A stretch of DNA of 64,000 nt from Tomocerus qinae (GCA_020055645.1 CM034548.1:24974201-25038200), one strand, 5' to 3'. Counted from the stretch's first letter, positions 24,622-38,500 are shown. Numbers and translations: made by a program. The notes: generated by a model not told the origin, from the sequence alone.

Positions 24622-25686
24622 ATGTAATCCCCATAAGGCAGTTAGTCTGGAGCTGGGAGAAGCTGCCGTACATTTGTTATTAGCATTGATTTGACTATCT
24701 TAGTGACAATGTGGTTATCTATCAATGTGTCTGTGGTCAAATGCCCTGTCTGTGGTGTATGGAATGGATGTTCTGTTGGTCGTACTATGAGTTCTATACC
24801 TTGCACAAGGCTGGACAATGGGATGCACATGAAGGGATAAGGTGGGTTGAAGTAGACTGCCATAAGTGATTTGCATATTGCACACTGGCGGTCGGCTTAC
24901 ATGATGGCAAAGTCCCTCTTTGACTGCCCACCAGAGTGGGTTGCGGGACAGTGTTGAGTCGTTCCGTCGCATGGTTCAGTACTCTTCACTAAGTCTCTTC
25001 GTGTAAGTCTGTGCACTTCAGTAATGTTGTTCCGGGAGTCATTGCAAATAAGCCCTCGCGGCTTAAGCGGTAGTGTGGCTCTGCTAATCAATAGTGGTTA
25101 TCATACTCTCCCTCTAACACACAGCCTTTTCTTAACAGAGGTCATCTTGCCTCAGTCGGTCGGGACTAGTCGGAGACTTACTTAGGATGGAGCCGCACCT
25201 ATCACTACAAGAAAAATCGAGAAAAATTAGAACTTCTAGCAATAAGATTTTAGCTCAGTTCAAGCTACGCCCAATTCGGGTTCCAGTGTATGATTTCAAC
25301 TCATGTGATATGCGAGGTACATCTATTTAGTATTAGGAATATCCCTTTACTCTGATGCGGGACGAGGTTCCTGATCTATTTAGATTCTAATTAACACAGA
25401 TTCTATACCACAAAATAACTTTATACTGCCCTATACATAGATCTCTGATTACTCACTTTAAATGGCATAGAACGAGAGCTCAGCGGCCATTTTAAAATCA
25501 TGTTTACTCACTATTCGACATTCGACTGTATGACATTCTAATGACTCAGTCACAGGACCACTAAGCTCCGCTCACTCTTGGTGGGGCTTAGGGTAGACGG
25601 AGCAATAGATGAAGAGAGATGTCCTTGATATACAATACTAGATTGAATTGAACGTTACCGTACCTCTGAGTGTAATACATTTTTTC

Positions 25687-25719
25687 TGCGGGGTTTGCCT
25701 TCTGAAGGCAAACCCCGCA
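25687..25719. repeat. Perfect 33 bp palindrome (16 bp arms, 1 bp centre)
   Basis: TGCGGGGTTTGCCTTC (25687-25702), a single T, then the exact reverse complement at 25704-25719. It is GC-rich in AT-rich surroundings and could extrude as a cruciform. It might be the fused ends of two elements; no flanking duplication was seen. Confidence 0.95.
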
Positions 25720-27244
25720 AAACGCGTGTATTAGAAGGGAAGCTTTTGTCTAGTCTCAGACTCCTACTCCCGACAATCCTTTGTCGTGTTTTTGTTGCGC
25801 TATCCTGCTACTTTATCCTTACGTCAAATCTAGTAGCATATCAAGGATATCAATTTTACATCTATTGACGAAGCAATGTCTGATTTCCACAGGAAAGGGT
25901 TGCCAAAAATTTTACTGCCTGAATTGTAAATGAGACGAGATCATTATAGAGGTGACCCTGGTCGTGTCACATGTCGTTTGTAAGTGGTGTATTCGGAGCC
26001 AAACTTTCGGGAAGAGATCCATTTCTTTCTAGAAGGGTTTTTGTCTCGTGGTTAGAATCCATCCAAATTGTACAGTCACTAATTATGTTTCACACTTGGA
26101 AGCACATTCGTAAAATGCAGGGAACAAAAAAAGCTTTCCTTCTTTACAAAAAAGTAGTACAATCCTTTTTACCTTAAATATTTAGATGTAAAATGGAAGT
26201 CAATGGGGCACGCTGAAACATCAAAAAAGGTAAAAGGCAAAAAAGGACTGCTTTTAAAAAAATCTTACCTTTTTATAAAAATTATTATTGGCATGGAATT
26301 CTGAGGTTGGCATCCCGCGCGCAGATGCTCCCATTTCTCCTTATTAACTAGGGAGAGACTTGTCCCCTAGTTTATCAGAATACCTATGTCCGTCCGTCCG
26401 TGCGTCTTCAGTTCAGTCAGATATCAGTCTTTCAGTGCGCAACTACCAATACACAACATACCACCGCTTCTATTCAAAAGACCAAATAGTGAATAGCCTT
26501 TCTAATCCCTAGTTTCCTATATTCACTTACTGTTGTTTATTCTATTCTCCCTTTAATCCTATTTCTAACAGTCCTGACGTTTTTTTCTGTTTCACTTATT
26601 TCTACCATACTTGCTTTTCCCATGATTTCTAATATTTCTCACGTTTTCCCCATTTTCAACATATAGATGAAAAAAATGCAGAAAATTTTGAAAAATGGGG
26701 AATCTGCTTGGTTAAAGGCTGTAACCTTCAAATATGTTTTCCCATTCTGGTCGGCCGAAGCCCAACTATTCAGTGTCTTTCTGATGTACTTTCTGATGTA
26801 CATACATCTCTAACAGATACCTCTCTTGTATTCATTGCTTTCATGTTATACAACAATTCGCTCTAGTAAACGTTGTAAGATAGCATCGGTAAAATAGAAT
26901 CGTATTCTACCTTTAGGTTTCTAATACTAATGATGATGAAGAAAACAATTAATTACTCCCAGGTCAAAAGTCATATCAACGCCATTCTCAAACTAATAGT
27001 TTGTCATTGTCCCTAGAACATAAGCTGAAAGTTTGCATTAAGTTATCTCCGACCATTCGGAAGTTAATGTGACCATACACTCACTCACTCATCCACAGAC
27101 AGACAGACTGAAGGGGTGAAATGATAAGGCTATCGGAAACCGATGCTTAACTAGCTCAAAACCCATCTATCTATATGTACTACACTTTAGCTCTTCAAAA
27201 CGAGAGCCTGTTGTTAGTTCTGCCGGACCTGTACACTGTACATT

Positions 27245-27267
27245 CTGCAGTGCACAGTGCACTGCAG
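27245..27267. repeat. Perfect 23 bp palindrome
   Basis: CTGCAGTGCAC, one central A, then GTGCACTGCAG. It sits next to other short self-complementary words (TGTACACTGTACA). Function unknown. Confidence 0.9.
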
Positions 27268-29596
27268 TGTTTTCTTACACAGTTTACTCTAACCCAACCG
27301 CTAGATCACTTTTGGCTTGAAAATAGCGCCATTCATTGAGACGACTCAGCGCTTCTTATGATAATTAATTCACTTGATAAAGAAGCAAGAATTCCCAATC
27401 CTAACATTTCATAGTCCTTGGTTAACAAGTCACAAAGATCTGCGCTTTGCTAGTGTCGGTACTGTACTGATTTAATAGGCATGTACAAAACCGTTGTCGT
27501 TGCGCGCTTTTAAATGTACGCTGTTTCCAAGATATTTAATAATTAGATTTACACAACTTGAAACAGCTATCCGAATTTAAGCGAACTTTACAGGTAGTTT
27601 TGGAAGTATACACATACACATCTACTTGCTTAGATGGACTATGTTTTGCTGTAATACACTTTGTTTAGTCTGAGACTCTCGAAAGAACGAGATTCAGATT
27701 TAGGGTTATAACTTGTTTACTGATTTGGGGAGTTATTGCGACTAATTCCTGGAGAAAGGTTTGATAAAATATGAGCGGAGTCTATCAGGGGTCAAGGGAA
27801 ACATTTGCACTCTAAATGTCAAGTGGCTGTATTTTATGAGACTATCTGTGTAGTAAACGGTGTTGGTGGATTTAGCGATTTCTGTCTGATTGTCACTTAA
27901 TACTACCCTAACAAGCATTTAGGAAGTTAAAAATGTTCTGGTTTAGCGTCATTAACTGAATTCAATTGCATAGGTAATGATCTTATTTTTCTCCGCACTA
28001 AAGTGAGAGGTAGAGTTAAGTGACATAATTTACGTGAATATACGTACATTGTTTTCTGTAAGCTAATTCCTGTAAATCTTGCATCTGAACCATTACAAAG
28101 TTTTCTCTGACTTATTGTTAAGGTTGAATACCTATATATAACTGCATGTACAAAAAATGCCAGTAAATGTCTATAAGACTATTGAAAATGAAATTGCAAT
28201 TTTACTAAAACTCCATATAATTAATCTCTACTTTTTATGAATTTCAGTCGTTTACTAATTCCGGACTTCGGGGAGGTCGAAGTTGATTCGGAGTCAACAT
28301 AGTCCACCCTGGAAAAAACGACACTCGACGGTCAGTACTAATAATACCCGATTATCATAGTACTGCATCAAAATCCTACACAAACAGATTAATTTACATA
28401 ATTGTGTCACACAAACCCATCTATTAGGAATATTACATGCTAACATATTAAGATATTAAAGTTAATTCCATACAAAAACGAAAATAATATCGGAAGAAAT
28501 TCATTATTTCATCACTACTACTCTATACAATAAAATGATTTTTAATTTAAATTCGCCTAAAATGTCCTTCTACAGTAAAGAAAAAGTTAATTTATTTGTT
28601 CCCTTTTTTATTTTTGGATGCCAAATTAATTTGGCTATTACTATTGAATGATACAAAAAAGTATATGTGACTGTATGATATGTACGCTTTAAAGAAGTAA
28701 AAATATCATAAAATGTTATCAGTTATATGCGTTAAGGTCGGATGACTTCAATTGTGTGAGCATTGATCGTTGGTTATTATTATTGTGTCCTTTCGGGACT
28801 CTGGACCCATGGTCACATTTTCTTTGTTGAAGATTTTTAAAACATTCATTTCTAATATTTTATACAGTATTACCTTCACAATTGTATCTACCTTCGCATT
28901 ATTCATAATATTTCATAATTTTAAAGCTCGGGCATTGTCAGCCACATTTCGGCTATAGGTACACAACAAGAAATGAAAGGAACACGATTAAAGATTAAAT
29001 GACTAGCATTAAAACTCTGATTCAGTAGATAATGTTAGTGACTAGGGTTACTTGCTGACAGGAATTTGCTGGCATGTCATGTAGATAGTCGGATATTGTT
29101 CAATAAATGTATGCAAAGAGAGGCTTCTTATCTCTACATTTCTCTAGGAGGACGAATAGTAAAACATTTGCGATAATAATTAAATGTACTACATGAATGG
29201 TGAGCAGACATAGGGAGACCTATGTAAATATGTGGACTGCTATCGATATGTAAATAGTAGTTGGCGTTTACTACACAGTAGGTAGAATATATGATCATTA
29301 AATTCGATTTTTATCTCGGGAAGGTCCTTCAACGTTAATCGTCTTAAATTTCTAGAAAGATAAAGAATGCATTCCTAATTTAGTCCTTGGTTCGCTTTGT
29401 GAAGCCATCTGAAAGAAACGTATAGGTTATGGTTGGAAATGTGATTCCATCGTGTCATTCCTGCACTGACACGTCACCAAAGTAACAATGTAATGTAAAA
29501 TAGTATGCTGATAATTCAAATGCATTTGTAGGTGTTGGAGCAGGGAACTGCCTGGTGATTCTTTAACTGTAAAAGAGAGTAGATATTACTATTACA

Positions 29597-32500
29597 ATGG
29601 TTCATAGTCATACTTCGGATATAGTCCTCTACGACGACGATACGGAAGCAAATTTTGATGGCAAAGAAGCCAAAGCGCAGCCATTTTCAATTCCTGAGAA
29701 TTTGTTGGAAGTCGATCCAGATATTACGCTAATATCTGACTCACTGAAGTTGATATGTGCACTCAGTATCCCTGAAAAATTCTGCCCCTGTCCACACAGA
29801 GAATACTTAAAACGATATCACGCTGAAAATTCAAAAATTCTGAAGAAATCAGAAGTTGATACTATTGAGAAATTGGCAGTTAATAAGCTAAGAGCCAAGA
29901 TTAAGCCAAAAATTACGAAGAAGCGAAGGGGACGCTTTAAGAGACGAAAGGCTGCTGTTGTCAAGAAAGAAGCCCTTAAAACAATCAAGGAAGAGTCTCC
30001 GGAGGAGCCTGCAAGCAAGACCACAATGCAAGATAATGTGGTGGACGATGGCGCAATTCCTTGCTGTAGTAAGTCATTGTTGGGGCAAAACAATTCAGCG
30101 TCTAGTGAACCCAACAAAGCAGAAACAAATACAGGAAAGGAAAGTCTTGCCAAGCCAAAAACAAAAAACACAAAACGCTGGTTTGAAGATGAGAAACCCG
30201 TTGTTAGTATTGTCGGACCCAATGAACTCATGATCAACGGAAAATTAGTCATCGTCGACTATGCTAACTTTACGAAAGAAGCCGATATAGCGATTGACTA
30301 TGAATGTGATGAAATCAATCCACCTAATCTTCCAGGGTTTGTCCGACCATGTAAAAAAGAATTTTGTCGGCTTGGCTGCATTTGCAAATCAATTGCAGAA
30401 AATGAAATTGTACGTTCCAGATGCCAAAATGTCAAGTGCATGTTTGGTTGTATCTGTTTTCCGAGTAGTAACGTCATTGATAACGATGGGGACATTCGGT
30501 CACGTCTTCGCCCTCGTGTTAGTCTCCTTAATTGGAAACACTCTGATAACACTGAAAAGGATACTATGGTAAGTTATTTTTACCGGATAGGAATTTTAGT
30601 TTGTTGGTCAATTTAAGAAATCATTTTGCTGTGTCACTTTTCTGGATTTTTTCCCCATTTTAAATGAATTTGTTGTTTCAGGCTAACTACAAACAATTAG
30701 AACGAGGTATGATCACTTTGCGTGCAAAGCGAACTGCCCAACCGCCACCACGACTGAGAAATGAGTATGTAATGGACGGAATCCGAAATCCACTGCAACC
30801 TCTTCCTGAAAGAAACATCAGGAAGCGAATGAGGCACAAGGTACCATATTACAGTCTGATCGGAAACAAAACCACCAAAAAACCTGGTGAACTTTTACCC
30901 AGTCAAGTAAACAAGAAAGTCAAAGAAGAAATCAAACGTACCACTGATGCAAACAGGAATTTGAAGCAGAAAGGATCCTTCTCTGAAGAACCTACATCAG
31001 CAGGTCTGACCAACGGTGAAAATGATACTGAGTATTCCATCCCCAGGTATGATTATCTGAAATTATTCGTTATGATAAACTACAACTACAATCCAGAATT
31101 GACGTTTTCACGGTTAGGCACTTTTTGTGGGCCAACATAGATAGTCCACATACCTTGTTCATGTTCTGCCCACCAAAAGTGCCTAACCGTGAAAACGTCA
31201 ATTGCATTTCTGCCTCATAGAGTAAAATTAGCAGCAAGACTTTAAGACCCATACTAAGGTGGGGCGCCCCCATCCTTAGATTAGGTTAAATATTTATACT
31301 CATTCGAAATTTACGTTTTACGTTGTAAAGCAGTTGAATGAGTTTAAATGCTCAACTCCAAAATCTGCCTCCGGAAAACCAAATTCTGTCTCCAGCAGGA
31401 TTCTCTCTCTCTCTACTTTCCTGTTGTACAGCAGCGTTTGTTTTTCCTTGTTGGTTTAAATATCGTTTAGAAGACCCCTAGAGTAGGTTATATTATGATT
31501 AATTAGGTTAGGTTTGCAGGGTGCACATTGAAAAGTCGAAGTAGGGCCTGAGAAAACTGTTTTCTTCCCTGGCCCGGGAAAAATTTCTCCTAGGGAATCG
31601 GAAAGAAAACCTTCCCTTTCATTTAGAATTCTGTTTGTCCGTATGTCTAGAAATCCCTGTGCACGATAACTTCGAACGGTTTAAATTTTCAGGGCACAAC
31701 CTACAGGTAAATAGGAAAGCCGAGTTCATAAATGGGCAAAATCGGTCACACCCACTGACAAGGGGAGGGGTTTTAAATTTAAAAATAGCTAAAAATGAAT
31801 GTAACTTCGGTTCTATTCGCCGTACAAAGTTGTGTGATAGCTAGATTGACAGCTGAAAAGTCTGCGGGCACTACTAAATAGGATGCATCCATCCCCTGAT
31901 AGGAAAAAGTTGGTTAAAAACTTTTAAAATAATTGAAAATCGATATAAATTATGTTCCATTTATCGTACCAAGTCGTCCAATAGCTTGTTAGACAGTAAA
32001 AGGGTTCTGTGACACTACTAAAAGGTTCCAGTTACTCTTTAGGTCAAAACTATAAACTTCTGTGCGTTATATCCGTTTTGAAATAGTTTGTTGTACGGAC
32101 GATTTGATAACAACTACTGAAAAACTGTACATCATAATATTCATAATATATAAATCCAACTTGAGAATCCATCGTTTGAACATGTGGAGTTTGTAATTGA
32201 GAAGCAGTACATTAATGATTATTTAGGTGATTAATTAAAATTGCGCCTAATTGTTTAATCAACAGTATATGATTACTAGACCACAAATCGCCACAACTTT
32301 CACTGGCCCAGGCCGCCCAATTAACCAATTTTTTCAAAACATTTTTGTCCAGCCATTACCACGGTAAAATAATAACGTCAAGAAATAGGAATTTGCTTGG
32401 GGAATAATATATAGGTATTCAGTTTTTACCAATCAAGGTATATAAACCCAGCGTGTTTTGGATTTGATACCGAAATGGTGTGAAAACTGAAAAGTTTGGA

Positions 32501-35500
32501 TACTACTAGTTTTCCTAAACAAATACATGCCATTCCATTGCTAATCATACTATCCCCATTATGAGATTGCTATGCCTTTATGAATTTGGTTGAAATACCT
32601 TCAATCACTTAAATGTGTCTTTTTGTTTATAAATGGTCCAATTTTCAACTAAGCCTTCAGAATATCAGTCGCTAGGAAGTTGGTACAACAGTACAATAAT
32701 TCATTCATACCTACATAACAGAGACATGAGAATATCCAGTAATTTTTCCATACTTCTACATATTACATAAAAGTAGTTTCGAATTTTTTGTTAAGCCTGA
32801 TTTGAGGCTATGTTCAAAAGCGTCATTGACCAATTGCGATTGTTCTTTAAATGTCTTTCAGAAGTCGAATGGTTTAAATTCTTGGAAGTGAATAATCCTT
32901 TGAAATACATCCTCAAAAAAATCTCATTATTTATTTATTTATTTTAGTCAAATAAGATTCTTCTTCGTCTTGCAGCAGACGAAGGTGGCATATAGGTATT
33001 CAGTTTTGTTAGTTTCAGTTAAGTTTGCGAGAAAAAAGCATACAGCTTCCATTTCCATTCTTCCATGTAGGACCTTTAATACTTAGATATCTTGCCGCGT
33101 ACGTAAGTGAAAGGAAGATTTTGTTCCAAGCAGCCTATCCTGATGCAAGTGCAGCTCTACGAGCATTCGAACTCTGCTTTCAATGCACATCCTAGACTTA
33201 TGTTTACCACTGCTACTACTAGCAGAGTACTACTCCTCAACCTCAACTCCTCATTCATGCACCAAGTCTTCAATGCGATTGCGATAATAAAACTCGTATT
33301 CCCTCACACAAGCTCCTGAACGCTCCGCATCAAATGCTTTCTAGATTTTACCAGCCCGTCCTTACCCGCCGAGCAAAATTTGTAACAACAATGTGAAAAA
33401 TTCACACAAATTAATCTAGCTTATTTCAAATGGAGGTGCAATGATAATTGAAAATTATAATTAGCAGCTTTCTGTCCATTTTGACCATCTTAGGTTCAGC
33501 TTTTAATACCTGTGACTTCCATACCGTATAATATCGACAATTTTTCTGTTTTTTCATACGTTGACCTAAAGATATTTCTTACTCCCCGCCTTCTTCAAAA
33601 TTTTTTTATTTTTATTTCCTTTTTGACTTACGTACCTACTTCGAAAGCAAAAGAAAATTCATGCCCGCTTTAAAATCAGGGGAAGAAATTTAAGAGACCT
33701 CATTTCAAAGTAAATCTTCTTTTCTATAATTAAACAAACGGAAGTTGGCTGCTTTTCTTTGTCTAGTGATCTAAAAACAGGTTGCCACGGTGATTCCATT
33801 TCTCCGAGCTAATTTTAGTCTAATATATTCACCAACATTTCATTTGAAAGGTCGGAGTAAGTTTTACTAAGTATAATTTATTCGAGGGTAATGGTAATCG
33901 AAATTATTCGAAGACTAGGCCACCAGCACTTCTATTGAATTTCAAAACATTTGTGCGTCGTAATTTGGTTTCATTTCAAAACATTCTAATATCCCAGAGT
34001 GTAATTCATTGTTTTATTCAATAGGGTTGCCGCGAATGTTCGACAAATCGAAGCTTCGTCGTCGAATTGGCCTTGGCAGGCTAGCTAGGTTGGTAACAGG
34101 TCTCGCACTGGGCCGCCTAGCTTGAATTTGTAACCCCAGCAAGATGGGTTCGATTCCCGGTAACTGCATTAGCTTTTTCCGAGGTCTGTCAATGGCTAAA
34201 CATAGGGGGTATTCTTGGCTCGGTGCAGTACGGGGAATATTCCATGAGGTAACTGGTGGTGGAGGAGCTTGTCCCTTATACAGCCGGGAATAGAATAAGG
34301 CTTGTCTCTGCGTATTCTGACATTACCAAATCCTCAAAAATAGTCAGTGGCTGAAAAGCAGTGTGAATTCACTGAATCAGGTCTGATCTGATACCGATTT
34401 GACGACCTGATGTTGCCATGAAAGACTATAAAACAAACTGAAACTGAACTGAATTCGAACTATTCGACTAAATTCGACGGAATATTCGACGAATATCGAA
34501 TCGAATAGTTTGTATTCGACGGTGTCACTCAATGTTGAAAATGAGCCTGAAATGAATTGGTTTATGTTGGTAGATGAACTACAACAAATATTCTTGTCGA
34601 ATATTCGAATATTCGGCCTTTATTTTTGTCGAATATTCGTTATTCGACATTTGTCGAATACATACCGGTATTCGCGGCATCTCTATGCAATATGCATCGC
34701 ATAAGCGCAGTTTGCATTTTGTCTTTACCTTACACATAATTAATAGGTATAAACATAGTTTTGGTTATAATATAGAGATTTTTCCAACGGTGAAAATATG
34801 CATTATAAAGCTGTAATAATTGTCATCATCTATTGCATGTGGCAATTATTACAATTACTACAACAGTAAAAACGTACAAGCTATAATTTGTTTTCACCTG
34901 ATTACATTTGTTTACATTTGACATTGAATAGAAGTTTAAGTAAATTAATATAATTTGCACAACAACCCTGCCTACTAATTGTTGAACTATATTATGAACT
35001 ATAATTATAAATCACAGAATTGAAGTTAAATCGATTTTGAGCTTTTAAATATCTCCCCCGGTTAGGGATTGTGGCCAATTTTTGGTGATTTACTTATCAA
35101 AACTCAGTGACCCTCTGGAGATTCTAACCTGAAAATTTAAACTGTTCAAAATTTGTCGTGTACACAGCCGTAAGGATTTTCGGACATGCAGAAATAGTAA
35201 TCATTTACGAAGTAGATACATTTAGAGGGGCAAATCCCCCCTCCCCGAAATCCAAGAAAAAAGAATTTTTTTCTGACAATACCAAAAAAATTGTGCTTTG
35301 TGCGATTTTATGTAACTTTTAGGCTATTAGTGGCTCATTTTAGACAAAATAAACCAAACGTTTTCGCATGTCATTGGCCCCTCTGAAATCGACTTCTAAA
35401 TACGATACTGAACTAGATAAACTCCCCTGATTTAATTTTTACTTTTTCACTTTTTTCTCATTAGTATAAAATGCATTAAATCTATTTACAGCCAAGATGT

Positions 35501-38500
35501 TCCAGAAATTGATGATGATGATGACTGCCAAATAGTGTATGATGAAGAAATGCCTACGATTTTGTACCAGAAAATTGGAACAACTCCTGACATTAAAAAT
35601 GACGAGTTTCTTAAATCAAGTACAAATGCCATAACAGCATATTGGTCGGTCAAACGTAAGTGCAAAGTTAAAAATTGTTTAAAGGCATATTTGGGATATT
35701 TTTGGTATTTGATTGAACTATACTTTTAGAAGAATTACTTCATATTTATCTATATTTTTGATACATAAAATACTATTGTAGAAATAGCGTAATTTTCCGT
35801 ATTTAAAATAATAAAATGAGCAACATTTTCTTTAGGAAATTCAAATAGGACTGACATAAAAATCATTGTGTAATTTTTCAGATGTTTTTGCAGTATTATC
35901 AGTTGAATGCTAATTATTCAAGACTTTGATATTACAGATGGTATAAAAAACTTGCCCCCGAAGGAACAAGTTCGACGTCACGACGGAAGAATGGTCTACG
36001 TATCCTGGACTGCCACCAAGGCGTCCCCTGCAGTTATACCTCGACAAACAAATTCACAGTCTAGTGTTCCAGGAGATCATGTCATTTTACCACTTCTTCC
36101 TGAAAATTCCGAATGGCTGATGTATGAGTTTCCAAAGCATTATGAGAAATCCTCCTGCATTTCTTTCACGGACATTGGTCTCATCATTTTTACAAAGGTG
36201 TTAATTTTTCAAAAAATAAAGGCTGATACGAACAATAAAGTCGTCAAATTGAAACTGAAGCACCACGACAAAAAAGACGCCATGACAACTAGTAAGTGCA
36301 TGCGACGCGAAGAAATAAAAATACCATTATAATTGCATGGTTATTTACTCCCCATTTGCAAATTTCGGGGTATTTAGTCATTGCTGATTGTGTTGAGGGG
36401 TAAATCCTTAGCGCCTGAACTTGGACGAAAATGTGAAAATCTAATTTCATGTAATGCATGCATACTCATTTTAGATAGCATAATCACCCACGATCAGGCA
36501 CGTATCTAGAGGGGTAGAGGTGCCCTAAATCGGAGAATTGTTTTCTATTTGTAAAAATGCTAAAAGAAATCTGTAAAGACTTTTCTTTGGCAATATGTTG
36601 CTCCCCGTTCAAGTTTACTCAATTATCTCAGAAAAAATTAATTCGACTGTACTATTTTTGCTGATGTATTTGGTAATTGTCGATAGGATTTTTTCTTCAT
36701 ATAGTTTAAATGTATATGGAATTGTTACTTACTAGAATTTTTAATTTATTTCGCGTTTAGTAAGTTTATATCTTCTACCAAGAGTTGGCAATCTGGTTGT
36801 TTTGGGTCCAATGAAGAAAGATATTTGCAAGTCAACAAAAGTCACATTTCCGCAGACATTGTCGTACATCAGACACATTCATCGCAAAAACTTTTTCGGA
36901 TCGACACATTTCTGGGATGTTTCAAATAGCATGAACCAAGAAAAGCTAACGGAACCATTCCATGTCTATATCAAGCGTAAAGTAAGTCAATATCTATTTC
37001 CATGCATTATTTGATGTAAATTTCCGATGTAACTATGTTTCTAATTTTCTATAGTTCTATCTACAGGTTGTCTATCCGGATGTTTCTGATATAAAAATTC
37101 AATTGTTGATTCTGGTCTCAAATCGACCGGATTTGAGGCCAGGATACCAGGCACCCTCTTGAGAAGTACAAGAGGGACCATGGTAACTTGATACAGATAA
37201 ACTCTCAGAATTTTCTATCACAAACTCTGGCACTGGACAACCTTAACCCTTCCTATATAAATGGACCTTAGTACTGTTCACATAATAAATATACAGATAA
37301 TGAACATATAATTCTATAAAATGGTAATCAACTGTATACATGGATTGGAAAATGTCTAATAATTAGACTCAATCTTGGAAAAGTGGTAAGTAGCTCATAA
37401 TAATATTGACAAAAGTACCAAAGAGACCGCTCGAATTCGAGAAAATTTCAATATGAACTCTAACCTCCAAGAAAGAAATGAATTAGTGGTTGAACCACAT
37501 GTATCTTTATCCGAGGTAAGTGAGCGTGTGTGGACGGAGAAAGCTTGATGGATACCTATATATTGGTGTAGTGGCAGAAAGTCAATTTGTACTATAACTA
37601 CGTTTGTCTTGAATTTATTTGAGTGACATCAGTCAGAAGGACAACTGAAGAGATTATTGCTAACTCATTATAAGGATGTATAAGGTGATATAAGCAGTAC
37701 AATGTGTGTGAGTGGTTGAAAGCTAAATTTAAACGTATTTCCAAAAATGCAGATGACCTGATAATCTAGAATTCGGATGATAGTTGGTTTAAGAAATGAA
37801 TATGTCTGAAATAAAGCTAGCTACTCTTAACATTAATTTGAGTACCGCTAGATGTAGGAAATGACTTACGGACTAAAGAAAATGGTAGAAACAAAAGAAT
37901 GTTATATTAGGAGTATTCACAGGTGAGTGTATATTATTCCGTAAATTGAATAACTTTTGGACAATAATATATATTAAGCTCTGTGTGCTGTAGTTTTGCA
38001 TTTCATTCATGATAAAAGTATTCATGTTTGGTAAAAAACATCATCTTTGCTGTATTATAGTGTCCAGGAGTATGTATGTCGGTGTGTCCACCCCCATTTT
38101 ACTTATGTGAACACTTGTTTTCAGTGATTATCTTTAAATTCTAAAAATTAGTGTACTTTTCATTACTTATATTTGCCACTTCAATCTTGACTAATGTGAA
38201 AGAGCCGTTTGACGGGCGAACCAGCTAGTTAATACTAATTATTTAAAAAACGGGTTTTCCAAGGTTTCTATGGGCTTCTCGATGTTCCATTGGATTGCGG
38301 TGACCATACACTGCACCTGTGCTGACTTTTAATGTCTTTGTTGATTTTTAATTATCCTTGGTTACCTCAAAGAAAAGGAATAAGAAAAGAAAGGGAACAG
38401 GCCACATCAATTAAGAGTTGGACAATCAAATTAAAATATTCATTACGATAGGGCCCTAATTCAGTAGTCTAATCTATACCGTTCTTTCCCGCCAATATCA

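Larger units (their letters stand above)
23066..25126. mobile_element. Two opposed copies of a tRNA-headed repeat (foldback)
   Basis: The left arm (about 23066-23640) is repeated in reverse complement in the right arm (about 24290-25126). Shared words include GCGAGGGCTTA / TAAGCCCTCGC, the block around AGTACTGAACCATG / CATGGTTCAGTACT, and GCATCCCATTGTCCA / TGGACAATGGGATGC. Identity is high with small indels. Each copy is a head with tRNA-like A and B boxes followed by about 490 bp of body. The heads face each other across about 650 bp, and the right copy is broken by a 234 bp insertion at 24388-24621. No coding capacity was found. The best reading is two insertions of one long SINE-like element in opposite orientation. 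A single foldback transposon is the alternative. Confidence 0.75.
25127..29531. other. Intergenic, repeat-derived, no firm gene
   Basis: About 4.4 kb upstream of the MGA-like gene. I found two perfect palindromes (25687-25719, 27245-27267) and tracts typical of old repeats (GTCCGTCCGTCCGT near 26390; CACTCACTCACTCATCC near 27070). One short open stretch at 28221-28308 has splice-like borders on both strands (see findings). A 5' leader exon of the MGA-like gene probably starts at 29532, after TTTGTAG. Confidence 0.5.

Noticed and set aside
29818..30252. 144-codon minus-strand frame
   Set aside because: Antisense to exon 1 of the MGA-like gene; its Ser/Leu/Phe composition mirrors the Lys/Glu-rich coding strand.
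31047..31140. Extension of MGA-like exon 2 to a stop at 31138-31140
   Set aside because: It reads through a GTATGA donor into the foldback arm; the donor joins in phase to exon 3.
38196..38232. Possible Helitron 3' end (CCAGCTAGTT)
   Set aside because: CTAG occurs, but no clear preceding hairpin or 5' TC end was found.
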